A stretch of 64,000 bases of DNA from Ariolimax columbianus (taxonomy: Eukaryota > Mollusca > Gastropoda > Stylommatophora > Arionidae): assembly GCA_036924085.1 (NCBI GenBank), contig JAVGWX010000001.1:459001-523000 (forward strand), written 5' to 3'. Positions 33,101 to 45,118 of the stretch are shown one piece after another. Every line of letters starts with the position of its first letter. The first letter of the stretch is position 1. Made by a program: the position numbers and the translations under genes. The notes under the pieces are model-generated. The model worked only from the letters and a program-made list of their open reading frames with translations, ran no database searches and was not told the origin of the DNA.

Positions 33101-36100
33101 TTGAGTGAATGAGTCAACACATGTCTCCAGGCTAGCAGGTGTGTTAAGTGAATGAGGCAACACATGTTTCCAGGATAGCAGGTATGTTTAGTGAATGACT
33201 CATCACGTGTCTCCAGGCTAGCAGGTGTGTTTAGTGAATGAGTCAACTCGTGTCTCCAGGCTAGCAGGTGTATTGAGTGAATAAGTCAACACGTGTCTCC
33301 ATCCTAGCAGGTGTGTTGAGTCAAAAAGGGTCTCCCAGGCTAGCGGGTGAATTGAGTGAATGAGTCAACGCGTGTCTCCAGGCAAGCAGGTGGGCTGAGT
33401 CAACACGTGTCTCCAGGCAAACAGGTGTGTTGAGTAAGTGAGTCAACAGGTGTCTCCAGGCTAGCGGGTGTGTTGAGTCAATACATGTATCCAGGCTGAC
33501 AGGTGTGTTGAATGAGTCAGTCAATACATGTCTCCAGGCTAGCAGGTGTGTTGAGTGAATGAGTCAATACCTGTCTCCAGGCTAGCAGGTGTGTTGAGTG
33601 AATGAGTCAATACATGTCTCCAAGCTAGCAGGTGTGTTTAATGAGTCAGTCAATACATGTCTCCAGGCTGACAGGTGTGTTGAGTGAGTCAGTCAATACA
33701 TGTCTCCAGGCTAGCAGGTGTGTTGAGTGAATGAGTCAATACATGTCTCCAGGCTAGCAGGTGTGTTGAATGAGTCAGTCAATACATGTCTCCAGGCTAG
33801 CAGGTGTGCTAATTCAACACATGTCTCCATTCTAGGAGGTGTTCTGAATCAACACATGACTCCAGGCTAGCATGTGGGCTGAGTCAACACGTGTCTCCAG
33901 GCTAGCGGGTGTGAGTCAACACGTGTCTTCAGGCTAGCGGGTGTGTTAAGTGAATGAGTCAACACATGTCTCCAGGTTAGCTGGTGTGTTCAGGCAACAC
34001 GTGCCTCCAGCCTAGCGCGTGTGTTGAGTCAACACATGTGTCCAGGCTAGCAGGTGTGTTTAGTTAATGAGTCAACACGTGTCTCCAGGTTAACAGGTGT
34101 GTTGAGTGAATGAGTCAACACGTGTCTCCAGGATAGCAGGTGTGTTAAGTGAATGAGTCAACACATGTCTCAAGGCTAGCAGGTGTGTTAAGTGAATGAG
34201 TCAACACGTGTCTCCAGGCTAACAGGTGTGTTGAGTGAATGAGTCATCACGTGTCTCCAGGCTAGCAGGTGTGTTTAGTGAATGAGTCAACTCGTGTCTT
34301 CAGGCTAGCAGGTGTATTGAGTGAATGAGTCAACTCGTGTCTCTAGGCTAACAGGTGTCTTGAGTGAATGAGTCAACACGTGTCTCCAGGCTAGCAGGTG
34401 TATTGAGTGAATGAGTCAACACGTGTCTCCATCCTAGCAGGTGTGTTGAGTCAACAAGGGTCTCCAGGCTAGCGAGTGTATTGAGTGAATGAGTCAACGC
34501 GTGTCTCCAGGCAAGCAGGTGGGCTGAGTCAACACGTGTCTCCAAGCAAGCAGGTGGGCTGAGTCAACACGTGTCTCCAGGCTAGCAGGTGTGTTCAGTC
34601 AACTCCTATCTCCAGGCTAGCAGGTGTGCTGAGTCAACACATGTCTCCATGCTGACAGGTGTGTTGAGTCAACACATGTCTCCAGGCTAGCAGGTGTGTT
34701 GAGTGAGTGAGTCAACACGTGTCTCCAGGTTAACAGGTGTGTTGAGTGAGTGAGTCAACACGTGTCTCCAGTATACCAGGTGTGTTGAGTGAGTGAGTCA
34801 ACACGTGTCTCCAGGTTAACAGGTGTTTTAAGTGAATGAGTCAACACGTGTCTCCAGGCTAGCAGGTGTGTTGAGTCAGTGAGGCAACACATGTCTCCAG
34901 GCAAGCAGGTGTGTTGATTTAATGAGTCAATAAGTGTTTCCAGGCTAGTGGGTGTGTTGAGTTAACACATGTCTCCAGGCTAGCGGGTGTGTTTAGTCAG
35001 CACGTGTCTCCAGACTGACAGGCGTGTTAAATGAGTCAGTCAACACATGTCTCCAGGCTGACAGGTGTGTTGAGTGAGTGAGTCAACACATGTCTCCATG
35101 CTGAGTCAACACGTGTCTCCAGGCTAGCAGATGGGCTGAGTCAACACGTGTCTCCAGGCTGACAGGTATGTTCAGTCAACACGTGCCTCCAGGCTAGCGG
35201 GTGTGTTCAGTCAAACGTGTCTCCAGGCTAGCGGGTGAATGAGTCAACGCGTGTGTCAAGGCTAGAAGTTGTGTTGAGTGAGTGAGTCATCACGTGTCTC
35301 TAGGCTAGCAGGTGTGCTGAGTCAACACATGTCTCCAGCCTAGCATGTGTCATGAGTGAATGAGTCAACACATGTCTCCAGGTTAGCTGGTGTGTTCAGG
35401 CAACACGTGCCTCCAGCCTAGCGGGTGTATTGAGTCAACACATGTGTCCAGGCTAGCAGGTGTGTTTAGTTAATGAGTCAACACGTGTCTCCAGGTTAAC
35501 AGGTGTGTTGAGTGAATGAGTCAACACGTGTCTCCAGGATAGCAGGTGTGTTGAGTGAATGAGTCAACACATGTCTCCAGGCTAGCAGGTGTGTTAAGTG
35601 AATGAGGCAACACATGTTTCCAGGATAGCAGGTATGTTTAGTGAATGACTCATCACGTGTCTCCAGGCTAGCAGGTGTGTTTAGTGAATGAGTCAACTCG
35701 TGTCTCCAGGCTAGCAGGTGTATTGAGTGAATAAGTCAACACGTGTCTCCATCCTAGCAGGTGTGTTGAGTCAAAAAGGGTCTCCCAGGCTAGCGGGTGA
35801 ATTGAGTGAATGAGTCAACGCGTGTCTCCAGGCAAGCAGGTGGGCTGAGTCAACACGTGTCTCCAGGCAAACAGGTGTGTTGAGTAAGTGAGTCAACAGG
35901 TGTCTCCAGGCTAGCGGGTGTGTTGAGTCAATACATGTATCCAGGCTGACAGGTGTGTTGAATGAGTCAGTCAATACATGTCTCCAGGCTAGCAGGTGTG
36001 TTGAGTGAATGAGTCAATACCTGTCTCCAGGCTAGCGGGTGTGTTGAGTGAATGAGTCAATACATGTCTACAAGCTAGCAGGTGTGTTTAATGAGTCAGT

Positions 36101-39100
36101 CAATACATGTCTCCAGGCTGACAGGTGTGTTGAGTGAGTCAGTCAATACATGTCTCCAGGCTAGCAGGTGTGTTGAGTGAATGAGTCAATACATGTCTCC
36201 AGGCTAGCAGGTGTGTTGAATGAGTCAGTCAATACATGTCTCCAGGCTAGCAGGTGTGCTAATTCAACACATGTCTCCATTCTAGGAGGTGTTCTGAGTC
36301 AACACATGACTCCAGGCTAGCATGTGGGCTGAGTCAACACGTGTCTCCAGGCTAGCGGGTGTGAGTCAACACGTGTCTTCAGGCTAGCGGGTGTGTTAAG
36401 TGAATGAGTCAACACATGTCTCCAGGTTAGCTGGTGTGTTCAGGCAACACGTGCCTCCAGCCTAGCGGGTGTGTTGAGTCAACACATGTGTCCAGGCTAG
36501 CAGGTGTGTTTAGTTAATGAGTCAACACGTGTCTCCAGGTTAACAGGTGTGTTGAGTGAATGAGTCAACACTTGTCTCCAGGATAGCAGGTGTGTTGAGT
36601 GAATGAGTCAACACATGTCTCCAGGCTAGCAGGTGTGTTAAGTGAATGAGGCAACACATGTTTCCAGGCTAGCAGGTATGTTTAGTGAATGAGTCAACAC
36701 GTGTCTCCAGGCTAACAGGTGTGTTTAGTGAATGAGTCAACTCGTGTCTTCAGGCTAGCAGGTGTATTGAGTGAATGAGTCAACTCATGTCTCTAGGCTA
36801 ACAGGTGTCTTGAGTGAATGAGTCAACTCGTGTCTCCAGGCTAGCAGGTGTATTGAGTGAATGAGTCAACGCGTGTCTCCAGGCAAGCAGGTGTGTTGAG
36901 TCAACTCGTGTCTCCAGGCTAGCAGGTGTGCTGAGTCAACACATGTCTCCAGGCTGACAGGTGTGTTGAGTCAACACATGTCTCCAGGTTGACAGGTGTG
37001 TTGAGTGAGTGAGTCAACACGTGTCTCCAGGCTAGCAGGTGTGTTGAGTGAGTGAGTCAACACGTGTCTCCAGGTTAACAGGTGTGTTGAGTGAATGAGT
37101 CATCACGTGTCTCCAGGCTAGCAGGTGTGTTTAGTGAATGAGTCAACTCGTGTCTTCAGGCTAGCAGGTGTATTGAGTGAATGAGTCAACTCGTGTCTCT
37201 AGGCTAACAGGTGTCTTCAGTGAATGAGTCAACTCGTGTCTCCAGGCTAGCAGGTGTATTGAGTGAATGAGTCAACACGTGTCTCCATTCTAGCAGGTGT
37301 GTTGAGTCAACAAGGGTCTCCAGGCTAACGGGTGTATTGAGTGAATGAGTCAACGCGTGTCTCCAGGCAAGCAGGTGGGCTGAGTCAACACGTGTCTCCA
37401 GGCAAGCAGGTGGGCTGAGTCAACACGTGTCTCCAGGCTAGCAGGTGTGTTGAGTCAACTCGTGTCTCCAGGCTAGCAGGTGTGCTGAGTCAACACATGT
37501 CTCCAGGCTGACAGGTGTGTTGAGTCAACACATGTCTCCAGGTTGACAGGTGTGTTGAGTGAGTGAGTCAACACGTGTCTCCAGGCTAGCAGGTGTGTTG
37601 AGTGAGTGAGTCAACACGTCTCCAGGCTAGCAGGTGGGCTGAGTCAACACGTGTCTCCAAGCTAGCAGGTGGGCTGAGTCAACACGTGTCTCCAGGCTAG
37701 CAGGTGTGTTGAGTGAGTGAGTCAACACATGTCTCCAGGCTAGCATGTGTGTCGAGTGAGTGAGTCAACACGTGTCTCCAGGCTGACAGGTGTGTTGAGT
37801 GAGTGAGTCAACACATGTCTCCAGGCTAGCATGTGTGTTAAGTGAGTGAGTCAACACGTCTCCAAGCTGACAGGTGTTTTGAGTCAACAAGTGTCTCCAG
37901 GCTAGTAGGTGTGTTGAGTGAGTGAGTCAACACGTGTCTCCAGGCTAGCAGATGTGTTCTGTGAGATAGTCAACACATGTTTCCAGGCTAGCAGATGTGT
38001 TGAGTGAATGACTCAACACATGTCTCCAGGCTAGCAGATGTGTTGAGTGAATGAGTCGACACGGGTCTCCAGGCTAACATGTGTGTTGAGTAAGTGAGTC
38101 AACAGGTGTCTCCAGGCTAGCGGGTGTGTTGAGTCAATACATGTCTCCAGGCTGACAGGTGTGTTGAATGAGTCAGTCAATACATGTCTCCAGGCTAGCA
38201 GATGTGTTGAGTGAATGAGTCAATACATGTCTCCAGTGTTAAGTGAATGAGTCAATAGGTGTTTCCAGGCTAGTGGGTATGTTGAGTTAACACATGTCTC
38301 CAGGCTAGCGGGTGTGTTTAGTCAGCACGTGTCTCCAGACTGACAGGCGTGTTAAATGAGTCAGTCAACACATGTCTCCAGGCTGACAGGTGTGTTGAGT
38401 GAGTGAGTCAAGACATGTCTCCAAGCTGACAGGTGTGCTGAGTCTACACGTGTCTCCAGGCTATCAGATGGGCTGAGTCAACACGTGTCTCCAGGCTGAC
38501 AGGTATGTTCAGTCAACGCGTGCCTCCAGGCTAGCGAGTGTGTTCAGTCAACACGTGTCTCCAGGCTAGCGGGTGTGAGTCAACAGGTGTCTCCAGGCTA
38601 GCAGGTGTAGTGAGTGAATTAGTAAACGCGTGTGTCAAGGCTAGAAGTTGTGTTGAGTGAGTGAGTCATCACGTGTCTCTAGGCTAGCAGGTGTGCTGAG
38701 TCAACACATGTCTCCAGCCTAGCATGTGTCATGAGTGAATGAGTCAACACATGTCTCCAGGTTAGCTGGTGTGATCAGGCAACACGTGCCTCCAGCCTAG
38801 CGGGTGTGTTGAGTCAACACATGTGTCCAGGCTAGCAGGTGTGTTTAGTTAATGAGTCAACATGTGTCTCTAGGTTAACAGGTGTGTTTAGTGAATGAGT
38901 CAACACGTGTCTCCAGGATAGCAGGTGTGTTGAGTGAATAAGTCAACACATGTCTCCAGGCTAGCAGGTATGTTTAGTGAATGATTCAACACGTGTCTCC
39001 AGGCTAACAGGTGTGTTGAGTGAATGAGTCATCACGTGTCTCCAGGCTAGCAGGTGTATTTAGTGAATGAGTCAACTCGTGTCTTCAGGCTAGCAGGTGT

Positions 39101-39705
39101 ATTGAGTGAATGAGTCAACTCGTGTCTCTAGGCTAACAGGTGTCTTGAGTGAGTGAGTCAACTCGTGTCTCCAGGCTAGCAGGTGTATTGAGTGAATGAG
39201 TCAACACGTGTCTCCATCCTAGCAGGTGTGTTGAGTCAACAAGGGTCTCCAGGCTAGCGGGTGCATTGAGTGAATGAGTCAACGCGTGTCTCCGGGCAAA
39301 CAGGTGGGCTGAGTCAACACGTGTCTCCAGGCTAGCAGGTGAGCTGAGTCAACACGTGTCTCCAGGCTAGCAGGTGTGTTGAGTCAACACATGTCTCCAG
39401 GCAGACAGGTGTGTTGAGTGAGTGAGTCAACACGTGTCTCCAGGTTAACAGGTGTCTTAAGTGAATGAGTCAACACGTGTCTCCAGGCTAGCAGGTGTGT
39501 TGAGTGAATGAATCATCACGTATCTCCGGGCTAACATGTGTATTGAGTCAACCCATGTCTCCAGGCCAGCAGGTTTGCTGAGTCCACACGTGTCTCCAGT
39601 CTAGCAGGTGTGAGTCAACACGTGTCTCCGGGCTAGGAGGTGTGTTGAGTGAATGAGTCAACACGTGTCTTCATGCTAGCAGGTGTGAGTCAACATGTGT
39701 CTCTA
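30111..39705. repeat. Giant minisatellite of about 43-bp units, 9.6 kb
   Basis: The unit contains TGAGTCAACACGTGTCTCCA, GGCTAGCAGGTGTGTTGAG and an optional TGAATGAG or TGAGTGAG; short forms of about 35 bp are common. I estimate about 200-250 units. Almost every unit has TGAGTCA next to ACACGTGT or its CpG-decayed form ACACATGT. A block of about 2.4 kb starting at 31625 is repeated in tandem from 34032 (shift 2,407, later 2,450) and partly again from 36482. No gene or element is seen inside. It lies between CSNK1G and the TPR gene. Confidence 0.98.
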
Positions 39706-40094
39706 GCCTCGCGGTCATAGTTTCCCAGTGTGTAACACTTGGAGGTGAGGTTGACTTGTGTGTTCACTTTATCGTCAGGCTACTCATTTCACTTTTTGCC
39801 TCTCAGAAGGAGGGCTAGCCGACCTCGGCATCGCTGGGTTGCGATGCCGAGCGCAAAACACACCATTTATGTGTGACCAATTACACTGGAGCTCAGAGGC
39901 GCTCTCTGGAAAAGAAGGACATTAAAAGATTGGAATGTAGACAAAGAAAGAGAAAGAGAGACAAAGAGAGAGTGGGTTGGACATAAACAAAGATCCACTG
40001 GCAATATCCACATTGAGGTGGGCGCACAACAATAAATATTGAGTTGACTGGGACACAGTAAGTCTTCTACAGAAGGGGAAAGAGGGTAAGGTTG
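39706..40094. other. Unique spacer with a strong hairpin
   Basis: The perfect inverted repeat CTCGGCATCGC / GCGATGCCGAG with a six-base loop sits at 39824-39851. A purine-rich GAAAGAGAAAGAGAGAC stretch lies at about 39945-39970. No coding sequence is recognised. Confidence 0.6.
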
Positions 40095-40330
40095 AGGGGA
40101 AAAGATTGCTGGATTATACTCGTTTAGACAGTTACACAGGATCTTTATACAACCAGGTTATTCCCCTCAACCAATACTAAAAATGACTGTGATCATCCAA
40201 TCTATTGTTAACTGAGCCTGTCTCCACCACATCTTGTGACAATGCATTCCAAGCATTTGTCACTCTCTAAATAAAAAAAATACGCACGAATATCTAATCT
40301 GAAGGTGTCTTTAAAGGTGTAGAGTTATAG
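40095..40330 (-). pseudogene. CR1/L2-like LINE, old 3' fragment (copy E)
   Basis: The - strand shows degenerate forms of the family C-terminus: the AATGCATTCCAAGCA word (forward orientation), an ATATCTAATCTGAAGG stretch matching the SRLDI region, and the tail next to TACAACCAGGTTATT. Many substitutions make it older than copies A, B and D. The untranslated end is near 40100. Confidence 0.7.
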
Positions 40331-41181
40331 ATTCATTTGTCTGAGAGTTGTTATATGAAACATTGCATTAAAAGCTACCTTGTTTTTCAGCAACAACTGA
40401 TGTCCCTTGTAGCACATGTTGTGGTCCGTTCCACCGTACATCCACCATGATAAGTTCAACCATTTGACACTCCAGTAACCATCCGTCTTAGTGCACGTGT
40501 ACTGTTCATGTTAAATTGCTGAGTCATTTTTGTTCTCCACATTTCCAAGACTGACTTGTCTGTCCACAAGTTATTACAGACTTTGTGGGAAGGTTAAATC
40601 TTCTTCTTGGAACTATATGCGCTCCCGATGTTATTTTCAATCCATATCGGTGTGGTGTTTCCTATGATCGCCAGAGCTTGACGTGAGTAGGAGAAGATTG
40701 TGAGGGCATACAATTGTCCTGTCACCGTCCACCGGATGTGATGAGCTAAGGGGACACTACTCCAGAAAACTGTTGCTAAGGAAAACTGTCAACTGTTTTT
40801 AATGTCTAAACGTTCAGGTTATTGTGACTAGAGTATACCATGATTTTAGTTCATATAATTTGTTTTAATTATCCTTCTTACTTGTTGTGCGGGTTTGCTT
40901 TAAATGTGTGGCCATATATCAAGAATAAAACATGGGGCTGGGCTGAAGGCAGAGCGATGGCTAATATTAGGGTTTAGCAGAACTCTGATTGGATTGTGTC
41001 TCCGAGATCGGTATTACCGGGTTTATATTGGGATCAATTTTGTTCTTCATGTTTTGATGTTTGGGCAATGATATCTGGTTCATTATTGCAGAATTCGGAG
41101 ATTAAACTATGCGACAGGGTCTCATCCCAAGCAGTGGTGTCTTCTTTTGTCTTTCCTTGCGTTCAGGATCTTTTGGTCATG
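40331..41181. other. Unrecognised sequence before a LINE fragment
   Basis: No protein family is recognised. The right-hand part could be the 3' untranslated region of the LINE that ends at 41182. Confidence 0.4.
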
Positions 41182-42049
41182 CTATATTTGCAGGATGAAG
41201 TCTGTAGTCTTCACCAGGTCGGAGCGGCTGTCCCATAGCTTTTGTCTCAGCTCCGCACCATCTGCCCAGGTCTGGTATCTCATTTCCCCATAGATTGGGC
41301 ATTCCTGTAGAATATGTTCAGGGTTCTGGCATCCTGTTCCACATGGGCACTCATCGGTGTGTGAGATCTTCAGTCAGTAAAGATGTTCTAGTAGTCTGAA
41401 GTGGCCAGTTCTCAGGCGAAATAAGGTAGTTTGTTGATTTCTTTTGAGTTGGTGCACTCGATGATTAAGCTGTGCCTTTTTGCTGCCATCTTTTGCCAGA
41501 GCATCAGCTCTCTCGTTTCCTGTGATTCCACAATGGGAGGGTAGCCACTGGAGCGCTATTGTGGAGAATATCTGGAGTTTTCCTAGTTCTTCTCTAATCT
41601 CTGATAACAGTTGTTCGTTGTTTTGTTTTTTTATTGTCTCTAATAGTACTCTGCAATCCGTGAATACAGCTATTTTGTTTGAGGTTGCCTTTCTGTTTGA
41701 AGTATTCTCAGTGCTCGCAGGAGGGCCATCGATTCTGCTCTGAGGTTTGTGGACAACTTTTCTGTTGGAAGGGCCTCTTCTGTTATATTTCCACTTTTGT
41801 GTCTTATGAATATGCCTCCTCCCCCATTTCGGCCTGCCCGCTCTGCTGAACTATCTGTGTACACCTGTGTCCATTCCTTGATATTATATTTCTCCTCAAT
41901 CATTGTTTGTGCTAAAATTTTCAGCTCGTGGACACTGTGTTGGTCTTTTCCTCTGATTCCTGGGATATCTGTACTTATTTCGATATTATTTATGTTGCAG
42001 CTTGGCTGTTCATAATTGATAATCATTTCTATTTCTTCAGGTTGGATGG
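41182..42049 (-). pseudogene. Second I-superfamily LINE, RNase H to C-terminus
   Basis: Read from 42049 to 41182. The frame shows EWTQVYTDSSAERAGRNGGG (first RNase H aspartate), LSTNLRAESMALLRALRILQ (glutamate), then, after frame breaks, a PSHCG-like segment and DECPCGTG...HILQECP, and a stop at 41182-41184. This resembles the 58-62 kb LINE in domain order but differs strongly in sequence, so it is a different family. It has been joined to the (GAA)n tail of another LINE at 42050. Confidence 0.8.
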
Positions 42050-43606
42050 GTTCTTCTTCTTCTTCTTCTTCTTCATCGTACGCAGTCAGACAGTAACCAT
42101 TATTTTTTCGAAAAAGGCAGCGGTCATCCTGAGGCTGTTGACACTGCCATAGAGCTTGTCTAGTGTTGCCACGGGTGATGGCCACATCTGCTCTCTCTGA
42201 TCCTCGTATGTTGGGCAGTTTTGCAGCAAATGCTCAGCGGTCATTTTCCCGGAACCACACGGGCATTCGTCGGTGCCACCTATCTTCAATTTGTTGAATA
42301 GGTGGTACCTCAGTCTATTGTGGCCAGTGCGAAGTCTAAAGACCACGACCTGCTCTCTTCGGTTCAACTGGTAATAGGCATCGTTTTTGGTGTAGCCAGT
42401 ATGTTCGGTTTCCAATTTGGTCATGTATCTAGCTCTAAAAAGCCGTTAAGACTCTTCGTATGTCATACTAGTATCTGGTTGTGGTAGTTTTGCACCTTCT
42501 TTTGCCAGTCTGTCTGCCTCCTCGTTGCCTTAGATGTTACAGTGAGATGGAACCCACTGCACCACTACCCTTTTTGGTGCGGACTGCTGGCATAGTTGAC
42601 AGAGTACTGCTCTTAAATCATTAAGTTCAGTATTTTTCTGGCTTTTTAGTGCTGTGACTACGGCCAGAGCATCTGTAAGCAGGACTATGTGGCTTTCATT
42701 CCTTTTACCTGTCACCATTTCTTCCACTGCCGCCCTCAGTGCCTCTGTCTCCGCTCTGAAATTGCTTGTGTATTTTCCAGTAGCGAATGACAGTGTTATT
42801 TTTCTGCCATTTGGTAAGTTCAGAAATGTTCCTGCCCCTCCGTTCTGTGTTGTATTTGTTACGGAACCGTCGTTGTATGCATGGGTCCAGTCCATGCTTG
42901 GGTAGTTTTCCGTTATGTAACTCAGGGTAGTATCTCTTCTTTCTTTTTCAGACTGGCAGTTTTTGTTTCCAATACCTGGTATATTTTCTACCACCTCTGG
43001 AAATATATGCTGCCTCCAGGTAGGTTTTCGTACAGTAGGGATGGGCTTTGGTGTTAGTGCGTTCATGGGGTTTTCGTGCATCTTTGCATTGGCTATTTCT
43101 GCAAAGTTTCTCCGCTTTAGTTTCCCATTTCCGAAATTGTTCAGTCTCTGGTGCATTGGATGGTCAGTCAGTCTACTGAGTTTCTCTGATTGCAGATGGG
43201 CTCTGCAGTCTCTTCTGTCGGTCATAGATTGCAGTTTTGTAATCTTTTCGAGTTCTACAATTGGCGTTGACTTCATGCCTCCTGTTATAACTCTCATGGC
43301 TTGGTTTTGGAGTTTGCTAATTTTATCGAAGTTCGCCTTTGCTGCTGTTGTCCATGCCACAATGCTATACTCGAGAACTGGTCTCACTCTTCCAGTGAAC
43401 AGTTTCTTTAGTGTACTTTCGTCTGCTCCCCAGCTTGTGCCAGCAAGTTTCCTCATGATTGCCATTCTTTCTCTGGCTCTCATTCGGTCTCTCTCGATCT
43501 GACTTTTCCATGTCATGCGCCGATCAAATGTGACTCCCAGGTAGTTTGGGTTGTCGTTTGGCTGCAGGTATTTGCCGTTTAGACTTAATTTGGTGTTTTG
43601 GGATTG
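42050..43606 (-). pseudogene. I-superfamily LINE, 5'-truncated copy (thumb, RNase H, C-terminus)
   Basis: Closely related to the 58-62 kb element. From 43606 leftward it shows MTWKSQIERDRMRARERMAI, RRDCRAHLQSEKL, RNase H motifs (HAYNDGSV, RAETEALRAAVEEM, VVVQWVPSHCNI), a stop near 42530, then after a frameshift YYQLNRREQVVVFRLRTGHN and DECPCGSGKMTAEHLLQNCP. It ends in TACGATGAAGAAGAAGAAGA. The first RNase H position reads YNDGS instead of YTDGS. The reverse transcriptase and endonuclease are missing. Confidence 0.9.
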
Positions 43607-44041
43607 GTTCTATTGGGATCGGATTTAGATAGTAAGAAAAGATTACAAAATGATCTGAGATCTTACAGATGGGAGTTTAATGTAGACAAATGTACAGTAC
43701 AATATAGGGAGAATAGAAAAGGAAAGGTACCTAGATGTGATTATAGATCATACAGGTAAGGTGCAGTAGCAAGCCCAGATGGAATGGAAAATAGGAAATA
43801 CAATGTTAGGTTTGATAAAAATAAACATTACACATAAGAGCAAGGAAGTGAAATTCCAACTGTATAAAGCATTAGTGAGACCTAAATTGGAGTACTGTGT
43901 ACAGGTGTGGGGTCCCTATCATAGAGTGGATATACACATACTAGAAAGGATACAAAGAAGAGCTACAAAACTAATAGGGGACTCCAGAATTATAGATATG
44001 AGGAAAGATTAAAGAAAACTGGTTTGCAGTGTCTAGAACAG
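43607..44041 (+). pseudogene. CR1/L2-like LINE fragment (copy F)
   Basis: A + strand fragment with TGGGAGTTTAATGTAGACAA (FNVDK region), a damaged VIIDHTGK segment, LIKINITHKSKEVKFQLYKA and LVRPKLEYCVQVWGPYHR. It breaks off after a GLQCLEQRR-like stretch at 44041. It lies head-to-head with the LINE at 42050-43606. Confidence 0.85.
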
Positions 44042-44220
44042 AGAAGAATTCCACCTCCAAAGAATGGGTCTCACTGCCACGTGTGATTGTAGAACACCCA
44101 AACAAACACCAAAACATATTCTGCAGGACTGTCCTACCTATGCAGACCAAAGAGTGACAGTTTGGCCTGGGGAAGGGACCATGCTTGAAAGCTGTGGGGA
44201 GTTAGCGAAGACCTGAAACG
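44042..44220 (+). pseudogene. LINE C-terminal zinc region, third type
   Basis: The frame reads TATCDCRTPKQTPKHILQDC then PTYADQRVTVWPGEG and a stop (TGA) near 44214. CXC...H...C is the C-terminal motif seen in RNase H-bearing LINEs. The sequence differs from the two other families here, so at least three such families are present. Confidence 0.65.
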
Positions 44221-44249
44221 TACAGTCACCTTCGTAAACCTCACCGGAC

Positions 44250-44478
44250 TAGAAGCGCATAACTTCTGTCTTTCATGTTAGAGTTAGCATAACTTCTGTC
44301 TTTCATGTGGGAGTTAGCATAACTTCTGTCTTTCATGTAAGAGTTAGTATAACTTCTGTCTTTCATGTGGAAGCTAGCATAACTTCTGTCTTTCATGTGG
44401 GAGTTAGCATAACTTCTGTCTTTCATTTATGAGCATAACTTCTGTCTTTCATGTGTGAGTTAGCATAACTTTCGTCTG
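44250..44478. repeat. 30-bp minisatellite, about 7 copies
   Basis: Units contain AGCATAACTTCTGTCTTTCA and TGTGGGAGTT; one unit is shortened. It lies about 200 bases before the first TPR exon. Confidence 0.95.
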
Positions 44479-44673
44479 CGGTGGATGTTCAGAAACGTCA
44501 AGAGAGATGTCTTCTTTGTGTCAGGCTTTCCGCTAAGAATGCATGAACCTTAACAATTCTAAAACCAAAGTGAAATGTTTACAATAACAAAATATGTTGG
44601 ACAATCTTAGAAATTGGGAAGTCGTGCTGCTAGTTCTGTCTCCGAATACTGAACACATTGTCCAGAGCCAACC

Positions 44674-44916
44674 ATGCAAATGGAGAGAGCAACTGAGAAA
44701 GCTGCACGGGAGGTTGAGCGGTTCTCTAGTCTTGGTGCCTTGCAGTTACAGGAGGGTCAACCACAGAAAGCTTTAGAAGCATACAGACATGCACATCAAA
44801 GTTCTTTGCTTCTGGGTCACAATGGTTACATGCAGAGAGACAGCGCCTTCAATTTGGGGGCAGTACTCATCTCCACGGGAAGTTTCGCTGATGGCCTGAC
44901 CTATTTGAAACATGCT
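44674..44916 (+). CDS. TTC24: Tetratricopeptide-repeat protein resembling TTC24, first recognised coding exon
   Basis: 81 codons, open from ATG at 44674 (context CCAACCATGC) to a donor GTGAGT at 44917. Two TPR-like helix pairs are readable: SLGALQLQEGQPQKALEAYR and SAFNLGAVLISTGSFADGLT. The LGA, A-NLG and AF/AL spacing are typical TPR positions. Arrangement and wording of the repeats recall TTC24, a poorly characterised soluble TPR protein; the general TPR call is safer than the name. ATG 44674 is taken as the start because of its context, but a 3' splice site (CACATTGTCCAG ending 44665) just upstream would allow this to be an internal exon instead. Confidence 0.72.
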
Positions 44917-45118
44917 GTGAGTATTATTTCACATATTTACTGACTCTATAATTATTATTTCACATATTGTTTTACTCTATAATTATTATTTCACATATTG
45001 TTTTACTCTATAATTATTATTTCACATATTTACTTACTCTATAATTATGGCTTTTTGATACTTACATTTCAACTGTATTTTAATTATTTCCACAATTGGT
45101 TGTCTTCTGATGTTGCAG
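44917..45118 (+). other. 202-base intron with a 31-bp repeat
   Basis: Four units of TATAATTATTATTTCACATA type lie at 44930-45045, then a normal 3' end CTTCTGATGTTGCAG. It is short, unlike the next intron (7.5 kb). Confidence 0.8.
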
